A stretch of DNA of 64,000 bases from Ophiura sarsii (taxonomy: Eukaryota; Echinodermata; Ophiuroidea; Amphilepidida; Ophiuridae). The notes under the pieces were generated by a model. That model worked only from the letters and a program-made list of their open reading frames with translations. It was not told the DNA's origin and did not search any database. Every line of letters starts with the position of its first letter. The first letter of the stretch is position 1. Positions 46,455-58,789 of this stretch are shown piece after piece. Location of the stretch: the NCBI GenBank assembly GCA_035610835.1, contig CM069449.1, forward strand, positions 41,771,098-41,835,097. The letters run 5' to 3'. The position numbers and the translations under genes were made by a program.

Positions 46455-48787
46455 AACAGGGTGTGTCAAAAAATATCCCAAGAGGAACACATAAATCATA
46501 AAAATACATCCCATGTTGTTGGCTTTGTGAAATATGATATTAAGCCCTGTCAGTGCACCCTATACATTGTTAGACATTTTGTTCACGACGAAAGCTCATA
46601 AATTGTCGGAAACAATTCGTATGGCACATCAAAGATTGCTGAACATGATTATTACTACTTCAGGTCGAGGTGTTATTTTTTATGTTTTATTGCCAAAAAG
46701 TCCTGTTTGACATTAGATACTTTTTGACACGCTCTGTAATACAGGGGGCCCCTAAAAAAGGGCACGTGTTCCACGCCATTGCTTTCGTTTAATATTCAGT
46801 ATCTAGCATAAATTTTCATATAGATAATTTAGCTGGCTTTGAAATGCTGTTAATATTTGTTTGTATTTACTCTTCTCAATCTAAAGGTATGTTTGATAAA
46901 CTTCGAGCACTTAAATCGTGCTTGTGCCACTTTGAGAAGAAAACATGTTTTTAAGGGATGTGTTATTAATTATTTTGATCAATTAACATTTCGTATTTGG
47001 ATTTGATATTTACATGAGCTTCATTATAACTAAATTACCTTTCACACGCAGTTTGTTGAATTTGCTTTTAGCCTATCCAAAGATACACTTGTTTAACCAT
47101 GAGCAATTATTATCAAACTTGTGTCAGACTTTTGATATCATCCATGTGTAAAATTGCAGCATTTTCATATCAATAGCACACCACACATTTGACTTTTAAT
47201 CGAGTATATTTTGGGATACGATAAAGAGAAATGAAGGCTCATTTGGTTATCTTGTAGCTCATAATGGATATCATTTAGTAAACACTGATATTAAATGAGC
47301 AAGCTGAGTCTTTCCACAATCATCTTTACCCCAAAAAGTGATACAAGCCGGTTTTAAGTATACCAGTGGTTGAGAGCAAATCACAATCGAACGAGTGGTA
47401 TTTGAAAGTCAACAATTATCTACGAGCTGATATATTCAGTAATGCCAAATTCTGAAAAAATATATGATGAGAGTAATGACGCGGAACATGTGCACCCTTT
47501 TTAATGGGACACCCTGTATACATAGGCCTAATATATGTTGGGGTTTGGTAGGTTATTTTTCTTTTTGCCAAACCTTTCATATTATAGAAGTGTACGGTTA
47601 CTGAAATAAAACGCGTTCTTACAAAAAAATAACAATATCATGAACACTGTAAAAATAAGTTAGTCATTTTCATACGAATTAACAGTGTGAGACATTTTGG
47701 TTACTCATACGTATATAATTGGGGATCACTTTATTGAGCATCATATGATTATACAATATCGATACGCAATGAAGAAAAACATATAAATCCCAAACTCAGT
47801 TATCCATTAAGATGGACAAAACACAGGGGTTGCAATGGAAACATATTCTCTTCAATCTACTGCCGATTGTGATTTATAGGGACAAATCTTTTTTGATTGA
47901 ATATTCAGTGGAGTGATTTGATCGTCAATCTTTCTTTCAATCTTCTATAGCGATTGAAATTAGTGACAATTCTTTTCAGCTTGAATATTCAATCGAGAGA
48001 TTGATTTGCTTTGTTTTTCAATCTTTTGCCAACTGCAATTAGGACAAATCCGTAACGATTTTGTTTTTATTTTTGGAAATGTTCACTTGAAAAGTTTAAC
48101 TCATTCGATCCATATGCAACATGTCATTTGTTGGTACAATAGAAGTAACACTTAATTGAATGGTATACTATAGTAATAATCAGTCTACAAAAAGTGTAAA
48201 ACTAAATGTCAATTCAAAAGTCAATTTCAATCTATTTTTCAATCTTTTTAAATTGACTCCTGTCATCAATCGCTAAAAGATTTAAATATTCAATCGACCA
48301 ATTTAAGAGAGTATGGTCACTGTATACAGAGGGACAATAAAATCATGGAAAAACATGGAAGGGGCTGAATTTTATAGGCACCTGTCCTATTGACAGATTA
48401 TTGCCCGATGATAATTGGGTAATTGTTTTTTTACAGTGAAATATTGAATGGAACATTGATTTTTTAAATACATTTACATTAATATTATATTTGAGGGGGT
48501 GTATGGATTCGCACTGGAATCACCCAATCCAAGTAAACAATTTAGAAAAAACAGGGTATGTGGTAATAGAATCATTTACCGACCTCAGCGCAAAGTCCAA
48601 GCGTTTCCATCTCACAGTTTTTAAAATTATTGCAAAACTTTATCATTAATTAGATAATTATGGAAGTGAGAATGTATCATGTTTGATTGTTTTCAAAACG
48701 GAGGTCTTCATTCATTTATATTATACATATGTACATGAGTATTTGAATATGCAGCTGGTCTGTTTGTGTGTACTAAATGATGATACT
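46455..48787. other. Gene-free stretch with GATTGAA-rich part
   Basis: No gene was recognised. At 47848-48315 GATTGAA/TTCAATC words occur in both orientations, ending TTTAAGAGAGTATGG, which resembles the interior of the 45768 element; a diverged relative is likely. Confidence 0.45.
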
Positions 48788-49296
48788 TATAAAGTGCGCA
48801 ACAAAAGAAAGTCATACACTTTGTTTAGGTCCTTTAAAGTAACTTTCGATTATTTTGTGACCAAAAAGACTAGATAGACATTTGGATGAATCTTTCCGTC
48901 ACAATTTTGATACCAACAACAAAGATAAACCATGATTAGCACCATTTAAAGAAAATTAGTCACTTTTCAAAAGTCACATTTTCAACGCACGCAAGCCGCG
49001 AGAAAATGCTGTGCGTGGCACTTGAATGGACGGGAACGAAATGGATATTGATCACACAGTGGAACTGCGTTGGGTCGTGCCTGAGCGAGCGGGCTATTTG
49101 ATTATGAACAGGTAACATATGGTTTTTTCTTCCCACTTTTCTTTAAATGGTGCTAATCATGGTTTATCTTTGTTGTTAGTGGCAAACTTGGTATCAAATT
49201 GTGCCGGAAAGATTCATCCAAATGTCTATATTATAGTCTGTTGAATCAAAACATACTCTACAAAGTGTATGACTTTCTTTTGTTAAGCACTTTACA
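48788..49296. mobile_element. Palindromic element, about 510 bp
   Basis: Arms of over 150 bp: AACAAAAGAAAGTCATACAC on the left and its exact inverse on the right; TTTAAAGAAAATTAG/TTTCTTTAAA closer to the centre. The central 100-150 bp is CpG-richer and not palindromic. Confidence 0.82.
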
Positions 49297-50913
49297 TACA
49301 TAGCACCTTAATGTTAGCTAATTTAAAATTAGTAATCGGTAATAAAGAATCTAAGAGACTAAGATATACACAAAACGAGCAAATTTCGCACATGACACCG
49401 GATTCATAAAACTTGAGTGGATACATTCTAAATTATGATGCTGTAAGTAACCAGACCTTGCAAAAAGAAAGTGGTAGGATTTTTCTTCTAAGGATTGACA
49501 TTAATTTGTATTGAACCGTATGTGCTATCGTAACCGGTCAGGCATGTACAATGAATGGTGAGAGTTGTGGTTCATGTAATAGCAGAGCACACACCAGGCA
49601 ATGATATCTCATAGAAAATAAATTTACAACAACTTTTTTCTCTTTAGGTGTCGTTAATTAAGTAACGTAACTTTGAAATGATTCAATTCTATGAGGTCTC
49701 AAATTACAGGGGAAAAATTTGCTTGTATGCAAATCGCAGATTTTCTTGATAACGATTATTGCATTTGAATTTACTAAAATAATATAAATACACGTACCTG
49801 GTCATGGAACGACAGGTGTTTAGGTGTGCTTTATCCGAGTTATATTAATCTCATGCTTTATTCGCACTAAATTTGTATCGGTGTTAAATGTTTGATAAAA
49901 TAAACGTTATTGTATTTTCAAAAACAGAAAGTAAACACGGTTGTTTTTTGTATAAATGATATAAATGATTGATCTTTGTCGTGAATATTGATGTTAGTGC
50001 GATCCTTAGAAAGTTTAGGCGACGTAAAAAACACACCTTGTGCTATGTGCCCGACCGACCTTTTTTAGAAATCGGTAAAAAAAAAGGTTCTGTTATAACT
50101 TATAAGGCGACGAAAAAAACCTAAACCCACTAATATATCAGCTCCATGCTGTGACATCACCCGCGATGGTTTCCAGTTTTCAATACGATTTATTCCGTTA
50201 AAATATACTACCGGGTTCCAAACTATCGGCATTTAATTATGTCCTTTCATCTTGGAGCTGCTATTAACGAGGTTTGAAAAAAGGCAACCTTTTGTCCTTT
50301 ACGGGAAAACGGATATACCTCTCTGCTAGAATCGGTCGTTCGGTTGTTTTTTCTTCAAAACATTTCGAGAATATTTGGTAAATTTTCAACAACAAAAATA
50401 AAAAATGTTCCATAAAAAAGGGGGTTTTTTTAATTAAAAAAGTCCCCACATTTTTTTCTTTCACGATCCCCTCCTGTAATAAGATTCCATTTTCCATAAT
50501 ACCACCGCAACACTATCTAAATTGAGAATCAAATTATCGATGCGGAATTTATAAAAGGACTATAATCATGATTATTAAGGTATTTTAATACCATATTTTA
50601 ATACCTTAATTATAGAAAAATCTCATGGCCTATCACTATCAGGCGACGCAGAAATCCATTTCTACGGAACCTACCGACCCAATTTCCCCCCCTCAAATTT
50701 AAACATTTTGGAAATGTTTGCAGATTTGTTACACATTTTTGTTGACGCTTATAATTTTTTTTGCTGGATGAAATGTTTTTGATTTTTTTTGTCGGATGAT
50801 GTTTTCAATTATTTTTGACAATTTCGAAAAATGCTGAAAATTCGTCAACATTTTGAAGAAAAAAAAGCCGTGTAAAAATAACACCGGCCCAACCAACTGA
50901 CCCTATACGTACG
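49297..50913. other. Gene-free stretch with dispersed repeats
   Basis: 50160-50275 is the inverted partner of 30295-30425. CCGACCGACC and GGCGACG words at 50040-50110 and 50641-50690 recur near 56820-57030. No gene was recognised. Confidence 0.45.
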
Positions 50914-50915
50914 TA

Positions 50916-51425
50916 CACTGTAAAAATGGTATTTTGGCAACGGTTTGGAGTCATGTCTTGCAAATAAACGTGTCGTGTCTTAAACAATACAAACGCCCGG
51001 AGATGCAAGGATGCTGCCAACGTCTTGCAAATAAACGCTAAATAAACGTGTCGCAAACAATAAAAACATTAACAAATATTTGGCTGAAGACACGAGCCAA
51101 GACACATGACAATTGAGACACATATGAGACACGTCTTCAGGAAATTCATTTCTTGCCTGACACAAACTCAAGATGTCTCAAAATAGGCTTCAATAATAGA
51201 AATGTCTTACACTTTAGACGTGTCTTGCATGGAGATACTTCTTTGCGGGACATGTCTTGCAGAAACGTGACTCTGTGTTTTACTGGAGACATGTCTCAAA
51301 ACTGGCTTTACCAGATATGTCTTGGTTTGTGTCTTCAGCCAACTATTTTGCTGCGTTTGTATTGTTTAAGACACGTTTATTTGCAAGACATGACTTCAAA
51401 AAGTTGCCAAGACACCATTACAGTG
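50916..51425. mobile_element. TA-flanked palindromic element (510 bp)
   Basis: TA at 50914-50915 and 51426-51427 frames CACTGTAA-type inverse termini. Inside, GTCTTGCAAATAAACG recurs, and GACATGTCT words are spread in both directions. Arms are inverse copies (TTAAACAATACAAACG and its complement). Confidence 0.85.
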
Positions 51426-51536
51426 TATAGGTCCGTTCTCCGTTTGCCCGTATAACAAATTATTTGTTCAATTTTTTGTATTTTTGTAGATTAAATTGAT
51501 AGAGTGATTAGTTAGATTTATTAATCGATATTAAAT

Positions 51537-52280
51537 CTATCGTTTGAATGGCTTATTTTGATATTCCTGTTTGGGTTGACCAGCTTCTTTCTTCCGTATA
51601 TATCGACAATCCTTTATGTCATCCATTTTATCAGACAATGACGCACTCGTCGCCGCGTTACCCCTAGTAGAGGACGATGAAGGCAGTGAACTTCGACGCT
51701 CGTATCTTTGTCTCCATTCTTTGCTATGATCGCTGGCCGTTAAGTTTTTCAATTCTTTTATAGACCTAGGTTTAGACCTAGGTTTAGATATATTGACCTC
51801 TTGCTGATGAGGTACTTGAGGCAAGCTTGGCAAATGACACGAATGACGTCGATTCAGGTTTGAAGCATCAGGGAGAAGCAGTCCCGTGTTGACTTGGTTC
51901 GGGCTAGACATTTTCCGATGGGTTTGAGAATGTGGCATGGCATGACGTGGGCTAATCCTGGCAGCATCTTGCGTTGACTCACCCATACTGACACCAGCAG
52001 TGGCGCGAATCGGTGAATATGGAACACTTTGGCGTGGGCTCCTCCTGGTGGCGTCCAGTGATAAAGCACTGATATCAACGGTGATCGTAGTGGACACGCT
52101 GGAAGTGGTACTTATGTGTGATGGTGAAGGCTCACGTCGTGGACTTTTAGCTATATCGCTGGAGACATCTGAAGAAGGATCACTTAAACGTGTCTTAAAT
52201 CGAGGAGTTGTCAGTCGTGGGGTATATCCACCTTTATCCATCTGTTCCTTCAAATATTGATAAAACAAATCAGTTGACCG
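51537..52280 (-). CDS. Last exon of an unrecognised Ser/Arg/Pro-rich protein
   Basis: On the minus strand a frame of 247 codons runs from a possible acceptor (ATTGAG, AG at 52281-52282) to a stop at 51537. AATAAA follows about 15 bases later (51517-51522, minus strand), as expected for a 3' UTR. The first residues, RSTDLFYQYLKEQMDKGG, look coding and lack a nearby upstream ATG, so I favour an internal or terminal exon rather than a complete gene; an alternative start is the Met of MDKGG. The middle is disordered, with repeated basic-Ser motifs (SPRREPSPS, RRSPRQS, RRHS, RRSS) that resemble kinase sites. A C-terminal block, IKELKNLTASDHSKEWRQRY, looks helical and could be a short conserved motif. 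I do not recognise the family. Composition differs clearly from the surrounding AT-rich repeats. Upstream exons should lie above 52280. Confidence 0.6.
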   Translation of the reverse strand, partial: RSTDLFYQYLKEQMDKGGYTPRLTTPRFKTRLSDPSSDVSSDIAKSPRREPSPSHISTTSSVSTTITVDISALSLDATRRSPRQSVPYSPIRATAGVSMGESTQDAARISPRHAMPHSQTHRKMSSPNQVNTGLLLPDASNLNRRHSCHLPSLPQVPHQQEVNISKPRSKPRSIKELKNLTASDHSKEWRQRYERRSSLPSSSSTRGNAATSASLSDKMDDIKDCRYIRKKEAGQPKQEYQNKPFKR

Positions 52281-53776
52281 CTCAATTCAGTTATATAATA
52301 TGTAACGAAATCCCCCGCAATTGTATAAACTTCTATTGGTTTGTTTATATATACATGGACGAAGATACTGTTGTTTTCAACGAAAATGAATATACAACCA
52401 ATAATATCAAAAGGCAAAGATTCGAATGTTTCCTATAAAACCATTAAGCAACTCTTCTATCTGATGATAACGAGTTCCTCAAATGCGTGTTCCGAGAATT
52501 AAACAGTACCTCAATATTTTGTTAACCAATTCATTAGGAATTTAAGTTGATATCCGGCTTTTGAACTGATGTGTTCACCAGGCATTAAAACATCTGGCTT
52601 TACATAAGCTTACTTATGTTCATGTGCAATCCAGTGCCGAATTAAAAAACGATCGACGTAAAACGCCACAAGGATGGATTTCCAAAGAGAAAAAATGATG
52701 ACGAGTTTCAAATCCGGCTTATAAATGCTTATTAAAACGTCAGGAACCGGATATAACTGAAATACAGTGTATCTCTTTAAATCTCCAAACACAGATACGA
52801 TTTACGGTGAGAAGACGACGAATCCTTTAAACGGCACCAGGTACACGCTCAGTCAGTCACCAACTATGTCTATATATTATCAACTAATCTTTAGAAGATA
52901 CAAGATGCTAAAAATGGCGGGAAAATGGCATCCAGGGCCAGCAATTATGTCACACTCAATCCTGTTGATTTGCGATAAAGCGGATGTGAAAACAACACAT
53001 CAATATATGACCATGATGACAGGTGGTTTCTACAAAATGCGCGCGAAAATAAGAAGTTAGCCGGACGTGGCAGAAGGACGAATCACCAAAATGTGATATT
53101 GATATTAGAATTCGATCGTCTGCTAAATAACCTGTCAGTGCAATAACGTCTCAGTTAATACCCGTTACCATGGTTACTATGCCTATACACAAGTATTATT
53201 TTATTATAAACTTAACAACGATTTTTTTTTGCATTGGTCATATTAAATATTGATATGTTATAAAGATATATAAACAGTAGTGGCATGCCGCATATTCTGT
53301 AATTGCAGAAGCTTATAATTATGGTTATCAGGTTAGAGAAGTTGTTGAATACTGACTTAATAGTAGCTGGTAATCATGGTAATAGCTTAACACCTTTTAT
53401 TCATGTCATTTGTAGGAAGTCTTTGGAACAGCTTTTAGGCTTGATTTTACAGCATTAAAATGACTAAAACCGTGGTAAAATTATGTTTTTGACCCTTTTC
53501 CAACAAAAGTCACCCTGAAAGAAATTGCATTTGTTGCTTGTATTCCCAGACATCTATAAATTATAAGACAAGTATTTCGAAATTCTACCTTTCTTATATG
53601 TTTTTGAAGTAACAAAATATATAGATACGACACATTATTCTGGAATAGGGACATAGGCGTACTATTACTTAGGTAGGCCCTTTAGCACACTAAAATTTAA
53701 AATACATGGTTATTCAACATGACTGATGTCATTTTAAAGATCCCAAATAACCAAATTCATTTGGTGCAAGAATCAT
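52281..53776. other. Upstream region of the minus-strand gene
   Basis: Could hold an intron, first exon or promoter of the minus-strand gene. 52610-53060 is less AT-rich than its surroundings, but neither the minus frame at 52610-52792 nor the plus frame at 52767-53060 has a recognisable domain. No promoter motif can be assigned with confidence. Confidence 0.35.
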
Positions 53777-53777
53777 G

Positions 53778-54155
53778 TTAAAGGCATATTATGTGATATT
53801 TTCCAGAGAGCGCCCTCTATTCATGATTTATTTTAGAAAGTAGATTTTCTTGCAGATTTACATCTCTGATCATAAATCGTATACATTCCAAGTTACGGAG
53901 CGATACGATTCCTAATTACCTCAAAATCATGGTTTAAAGTGAATTTAGAGTTAAGATATAAACTGTCGTGTTTAACCCGACAGTTTATTTTCACTCTAAA
54001 ACCATGATTTTAAAGTAATTAAGAATCGTATCGCCCTGTAACTTGTAATGTATGTACGATTTATGATCAGAAATGTAAATCTGCAAGAAAATCTGCTTTC
54101 AATTTTTTTTCGATGTTAAGGGCTTTCCCTGGAAAGATCACATAATATACCTTGA
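53778..54155. mobile_element. Palindromic MITE family P, copy 3
   Basis: Complete copy: TTAAAGGCATATTATGTGAT at the left end, diverged inverse at the right end (ATAATATACCTTGA). Central hairpin ACTGTCGTGTTTAACCCGACAGT. Close to copy 1 over the right arm. Confidence 0.85.
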
Positions 54156-55360
54156 ATCAAGCAATGCTTTATGCTGCTATATCGTAATATCAAATTCTCC
54201 GACACACACACCTCACATGTTTATCAACTGATAGAAATCAGAGGTTATGAGACAGGTAATTCCTGTAATCATGTATAATGCAATGGTAGATTTCACGCGC
54301 TGTATAATTTAAAGTACCGTACTAAAATACATAATTTTGTTGTTTTTAATGAACTGACACTTCACCACAATATCAGGAAAATAGCTAAATTATATACAGT
54401 GAAAAAATCACATTCATATATAATGCATTCGTTTGTTTATAAATTAGATTTGAGTTTACCTAAAAATAGAACATTTGTCAATTGGTGCATGTGTGCGTGG
54501 CAGGTTTTTTACAGCATGATTCCTATGCGTAATAATATACAGGGTCAGGGTGTATCAGAATGAACTGTACCGTGTTTCTAAAGTACATCAAAAATACAAA
54601 ATAATTATCGTTTTAAATTTAAACACCTGCAATATTAGGTGAACATGGTTCCTATATTATGTTAATTTTATTGAGATATCTCTTTTTGTTCTCGTGTGGC
54701 AAGACATAATCGAAAATCGATGAAAAACGTGTTTTCAATTTCAATCAATCCTCGCTACCACTACCCCTAACCTTTCAAACAATGTAGCCCCTGCACCACA
54801 TAAGCAATATTCAAAACTCCTGCCAAAGAAAGGAAAGCTAAAACCACTCAAGTAGAAAAAATCCCGGTTTATTTGTGGATTAAATATCAAGATTGATCTC
54901 CAAATTTCACCCACAAAAATATGCAAATAATAAATACAGGTTGTAACAAAAAAAGTTATACAGTTTTGAAGAAGAAAAAAATATCTCCCGTTAAATTTCT
55001 GTTTTGTTTCATGACGATCGATGGTCGGTAAGCAGAGATATGATCAATTGTCTAAAGTAGTCATGAAATCACCTGGGCCACTTTGGTTTAATCAATGTTA
55101 AAATCACTGGGATGAATATGAATGGAATCGAACCAGGAACATAGCAGCAGAGCGCTCTTGTTAGACAACAATGGTTCGTTTCAAGTGGTTAAAAGTGTTA
55201 CAAAGAAGGTTAGGTCTTTACAAATATTATTTATTTATTTTATGAATTTATTTATTCAAATAAAATAAAACTATTTGAAAAAAGAATTATATTTTGATAT
55301 AGATTCATCAGGATTGTTCATAAATATGTAATAAATTGTTCTTTTGACGAATCCAATAAA
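54156..55360. other. Gene-free stretch with dispersed repeats
   Basis: 54695-54870 is the inverted partner of 33920-34110. The minus strand at 55120-55180 has a B-box-like CTGGTTCGATTCC, a possible tRNA relic. No gene was recognised. Confidence 0.45.
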
Positions 55361-55375
55361 TCGTACTTACTAGTT

Positions 55376-55413
55376 ACGTTTCGACTCCTTACTGAGCTGG
55401 AGTCTTCATCTGA
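55376..55413 (-). ncRNA. Hammerhead-ribozyme-like motif of a Penelope-like element
   Basis: The minus strand reads CAGATGA, a stem (AGACTCC/GGAGTC) and then GAAAC, the order of the hammerhead core CUGAUGA-stem II-GAAA. One core base differs (A for U4), so activity is doubtful. It overlaps the stop codon of the element's reading frame. Hammerhead motifs are an established property of Penelope-like elements. Confidence 0.6.
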
Positions 55414-55766
55414 CTGGCAACTTTCTGATTTGTCCTATTGGTTTTATAGGCACGATTCTCGCCGATAGAGGGCGGAGTTTCAATCAGTTGGTCGTAAATG
55501 TTATTCAACTTGTAAGCCCCCTCGTCCTTATTCATTATGTCTTGTCCTCGCCTGCGGATCCAGATGGCTTCTTTGAGCCATCTCGTGGTTTTATGTCCTT
55601 CTTTGTCGATGATTTTGGCCTCGTCCCAATTTATGGCATGATTAGGTGCAGCCACATGGTCCGTGATGGCCGACTTGTGTTGTTCACCTACTGACGCCTT
55701 TCTCACTGCCCGTGCATGTGTAAGACCTAGCCTGAAATTTATCAACCTCAGTTTTGTGTTCTTTAA
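55389..55766 (-). pseudogene. Penelope-like element, C-terminal part of the polyprotein
   Basis: The minus-strand peptide contains HKSAITDHVAAPNHAINWDE, AKIIDKE, TRWLKEAIWIRRRG and MNKDEGAYKLNNIYDQL, the conserved C-terminal region after the GIY-YIG endonuclease core of Penelope-like reverse transcriptases. The frame ends at the TAA at 55389-55391. Near 55725 the frame shifts: upstream bases code LKEHKTEVDKF in another frame. The rest of the element (reverse transcriptase) is absent. Inactive remnant. Confidence 0.85.
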
Positions 55767-56224
55767 GGGGGGACTTAAGGAAGTTTTTTGTTGAAGTTTG
55801 TTGGTGCTGTAATTATTGAACCATGACTCAAATGTATATAAAAGTATACCTTTTTGGAAAGGAAATGGATCAGAAAATCCAAATTTGGCATTAATTTTGA
55901 CCAAAAATGTTGATTTTTTGAGAAGAAAAAAAAAATCGTCCCTCCAGTAGTGTCTTAACATCATCATCAAGCGATTTGGGCATTTTTTACTCAAAATTAT
56001 TTTTGTTAGCTTTGTTCAAAAAAAATTGGGTCAAAAAAGTGAATTTTGTGATTTTCTCAAAAAATCTACTTTTTTGGTCAAAATTGACGCCAAATTCGGA
56101 TTTTCTGATCAATTTCCTTTCCAAAAATGTATACTTTTATATACATTTGATTAATAGTTCAATAATTACAGCACTCACAAAATTCAAAAAATCAAATAAA
56201 AAACTTCCTTAAGTCCCCCCTTAA
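55763..56224. mobile_element. TTAA-flanked inverted-repeat element in the Penelope remnant
   Basis: TTAAGGGGGGACTTAAGGAA at 55763 and its exact inverse at the right end (to 56224); arms continue with diverged inverse copies (AAATGTATATAAAAGTATAC). TTAA sits at both outer edges. It separates two oppositely oriented parts of the Penelope-like element. Confidence 0.8.
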
Positions 56225-56290
56225 GTCTTGTCAGGTTGTAAGAAAACTTACATAGGAGAGAGCGGTCGCTTATTCGGGAAAAAACTCTGA
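56225..56290 (+). pseudogene. Penelope-like GIY-YIG fragment, plus strand
   Basis: The plus frame reads VLSGCKKTYIGESGRLFGKK and one more residue, Leu, then a stop. YIGESGR is the GIY-YIG endonuclease signature region of Penelope-like elements (family pattern Cys-x3-YIGETGR). It would normally continue directly into the KEHKTEVDK sequence found at 55766 on the opposite strand. Confidence 0.7.
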
Positions 56291-57789
56291 TATTTTCCCG
56301 AACATTTCCGATCATACCATTTTAATTCTTGGTCGTACTATAATTTGAATGGCATACTTAGGTTTCCTCATGCAATTTCCCTTCAGAAAATGTATACTTT
56401 TACTACCCCAGGGGGGTATCCAAGCAAATACAAATTTGTTAAGTTAAAATCATGTCGCGAAAGCCAAAATCCGTGTGTAACGCGAAAGGAGGCGAGCTTA
56501 AAACACATGACCTTATAGTATACAAGTGATGTAAAAAGTTGAGATATGGCGACCAAAAATAAACCCTGTCCTGGATATCTCAGGTAGGGATAGTAATTTC
56601 ATAGATTTTTAAATTGATCATTTCGACCAAAATTGAAATCTACCATCTTTACCAAGTTTTTCATGCCCCCTAAAAGAAATTCTTGCCCCCCTACCCCCCC
56701 CCCCCCCCCCATTTATATATGAGGCTGGTGTCGCCACTGAACAAATCATATTGCCTCGGTACAGTTCATTCTGATACACCATAGTACAACAGTTCTGTTC
56801 TATAGTTCTTTACGGGCCCGACCGACCCATTTGTCTCAAATTTTCGAGTGTTTTTGATTTTCTTTTTACAAATTGTTTTGAATATTTTAGATTCAGAATT
56901 CATTTAAAAAAAGAAATCTTTTTTGGGAAAAAAAAAGTATGAATATGTTGACCATATCAATGAATTGTATACTAAAATTTTCACGATTTTTTTTTGAGAG
57001 GTCTGTTTGTCCGTAGAACATGTTTTTTTCGTCGCCTTAAATATAAATTAAAACAATTAAATTGAATCGATTATTTCATTATTCCACACACTGTGTGGTG
57101 AATGAAATGATATGATATCCCGGGCAATACAGGCTCACTGACCTCCACAACTAGGTGATTTACACAAATGAATATGGATTCCGCGGATCCGGCGGCCATA
57201 GATTTTTCAAAGTGTGGGTGGGTGTTAGATAATAATCCTTAAGTGAATAAAAATGACAACTATTTGGTGGTCGCTTGATTTAGCTCAATTTTGCATTGGA
57301 TATGAATAATTCACGATGTTTCGTAATTTGTCCACCGTCACCGCTAAAATCGACCAATCACCGTTGTTATACTATCGGGTTTCCTAGAGGGGCCACCACT
57401 CGTACCTTTCCGTTCATGGCTGCCCAAAGAAAATTTCCGGAGCAACACACAGCATGCTTCACTTTCATTCATGACTACTGATTTTTGTCACCAGTGTCTA
57501 CTGGTTCCCATTGACATTACATTGCAATGAAAGGCTTATAATGTTGTTAAACGAGGGTCTTTAAGAAAATCCTGCTGCAAGTAGTACAATTGATGTGACT
57601 CAAGTCCATTACTCTTTTAAGTTTTCTTAAAGACCTTTTATTTTTTGAATAACTCATTTTTATTTGAGATTCAACTTTTTTCATATCTGTGGCCAAGATG
57701 CCAGAAGGTGGAAGTCAGACCATGGATTTTTTTGTTCGTAGGAGGAGTGCTCAATAAATCATATCCAGAACCATCATTGGATTCAAATA
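56291..57789. other. Gene-free stretch with dispersed repeats
   Basis: 56595-56660 matches 28640-28700; GGTACAGTTCATTCTGATAC at 56757 matches 28851. A C-run lies at 56695-56710. The plus frame at 57296-57481 has no recognisable domain. Confidence 0.45.
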
Positions 57790-57939
57790 GTGGTTCTACC
57801 TCCATGTAAGCCATCACCATGATCACGAATTATATAGGGAGTAAATAGGGAGCCATAGTAATATGCAGAATGAATATTGGATCAGGTGAATGTAGGATAA
57901 TAATAAACTGACTTGTTTCCATGTTTTATACAGGTGGAC

Positions 57940-58560
57940 TTTCCGCTCCAAAACATTTCTATACCGGCGACGCAATACATTTTGTGCGAACAGACAACTT
58001 GTGACAAAAGGGGGGCATATTAATTTATATTTAGCTATGCCGGCCACGCAAAATATTTTGCCTGCTATGCCGGCGACACAATTCATTTTGTGCGAACTAG
58101 GCATGTGACAGAAAGGGGGATATTATTAGTAGTGGCAGAAGGGGCATATTAATTCATTTTTGGCTATGCCGGACAAGCAAAATATTGTGATAGGAAGGGG
58201 GGATTTAACTTAAATATTGCTATACCGGCGATGCAATACATTTTGTACGAACTAGGCTTGTGACAGAAAGGGGGCATGTTAGTAGTAGTGGTAGAAGGGG
58301 GGGGGGGCATATTAATTCTTTTTTGGCTATGCCGGACAAGCAAAATATTGTGCTAGGAAGGGGGGATTTAACTTCAATATTGCTATGCCGGCGACGCAAT
58401 ACATTTTGTGCGGACCGATAACTTGTGACAGGAAGGTGGCATATATTAGTTCATTTTGGATATGCTGGCCACGCATTCACTTTTTATTTTAACCTGGGCA
58501 CGCATTCACTTTTTATTTTAAACTGTGCTTACAAATTGTGACAGGAAGGGGTAAGCACAC
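57940..58560. repeat. Degenerate tandem repeat (CTATGCCGGCGACGCAA)
   Basis: About seven variants of GCTATGCCGGCGACGCAAT, each followed by ACATTTTGTGCGAAC and AAGGGGG-type sequence, with irregular spacing (roughly 55-110 bp). Confidence 0.75.
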
Positions 58561-58789
58561 TATAGTGTTAGGTATTTATTCCATGCCATGCCATTTTAAT
58601 TTTGTTTCTGTGCCGGGTCCCTCAGACTCTTATTTTTTTTCTCTATGCCAGCTGTGACAAGTACGCTATAGTCTTACACATTTTCATGCCACAGACTCTG
58701 TACGGTACTCACCATTTCTTTTCATGCAAGCCATCACGAAATACTTACATGATACTGTGTACTTTTAATATGTTTAAGGGTACTGTTTC

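Noticed and set aside
52767..53060. 97-codon plus-strand frame near the minus-strand gene
   Set aside because: No domain, no supporting signals, and composition not clearly coding.
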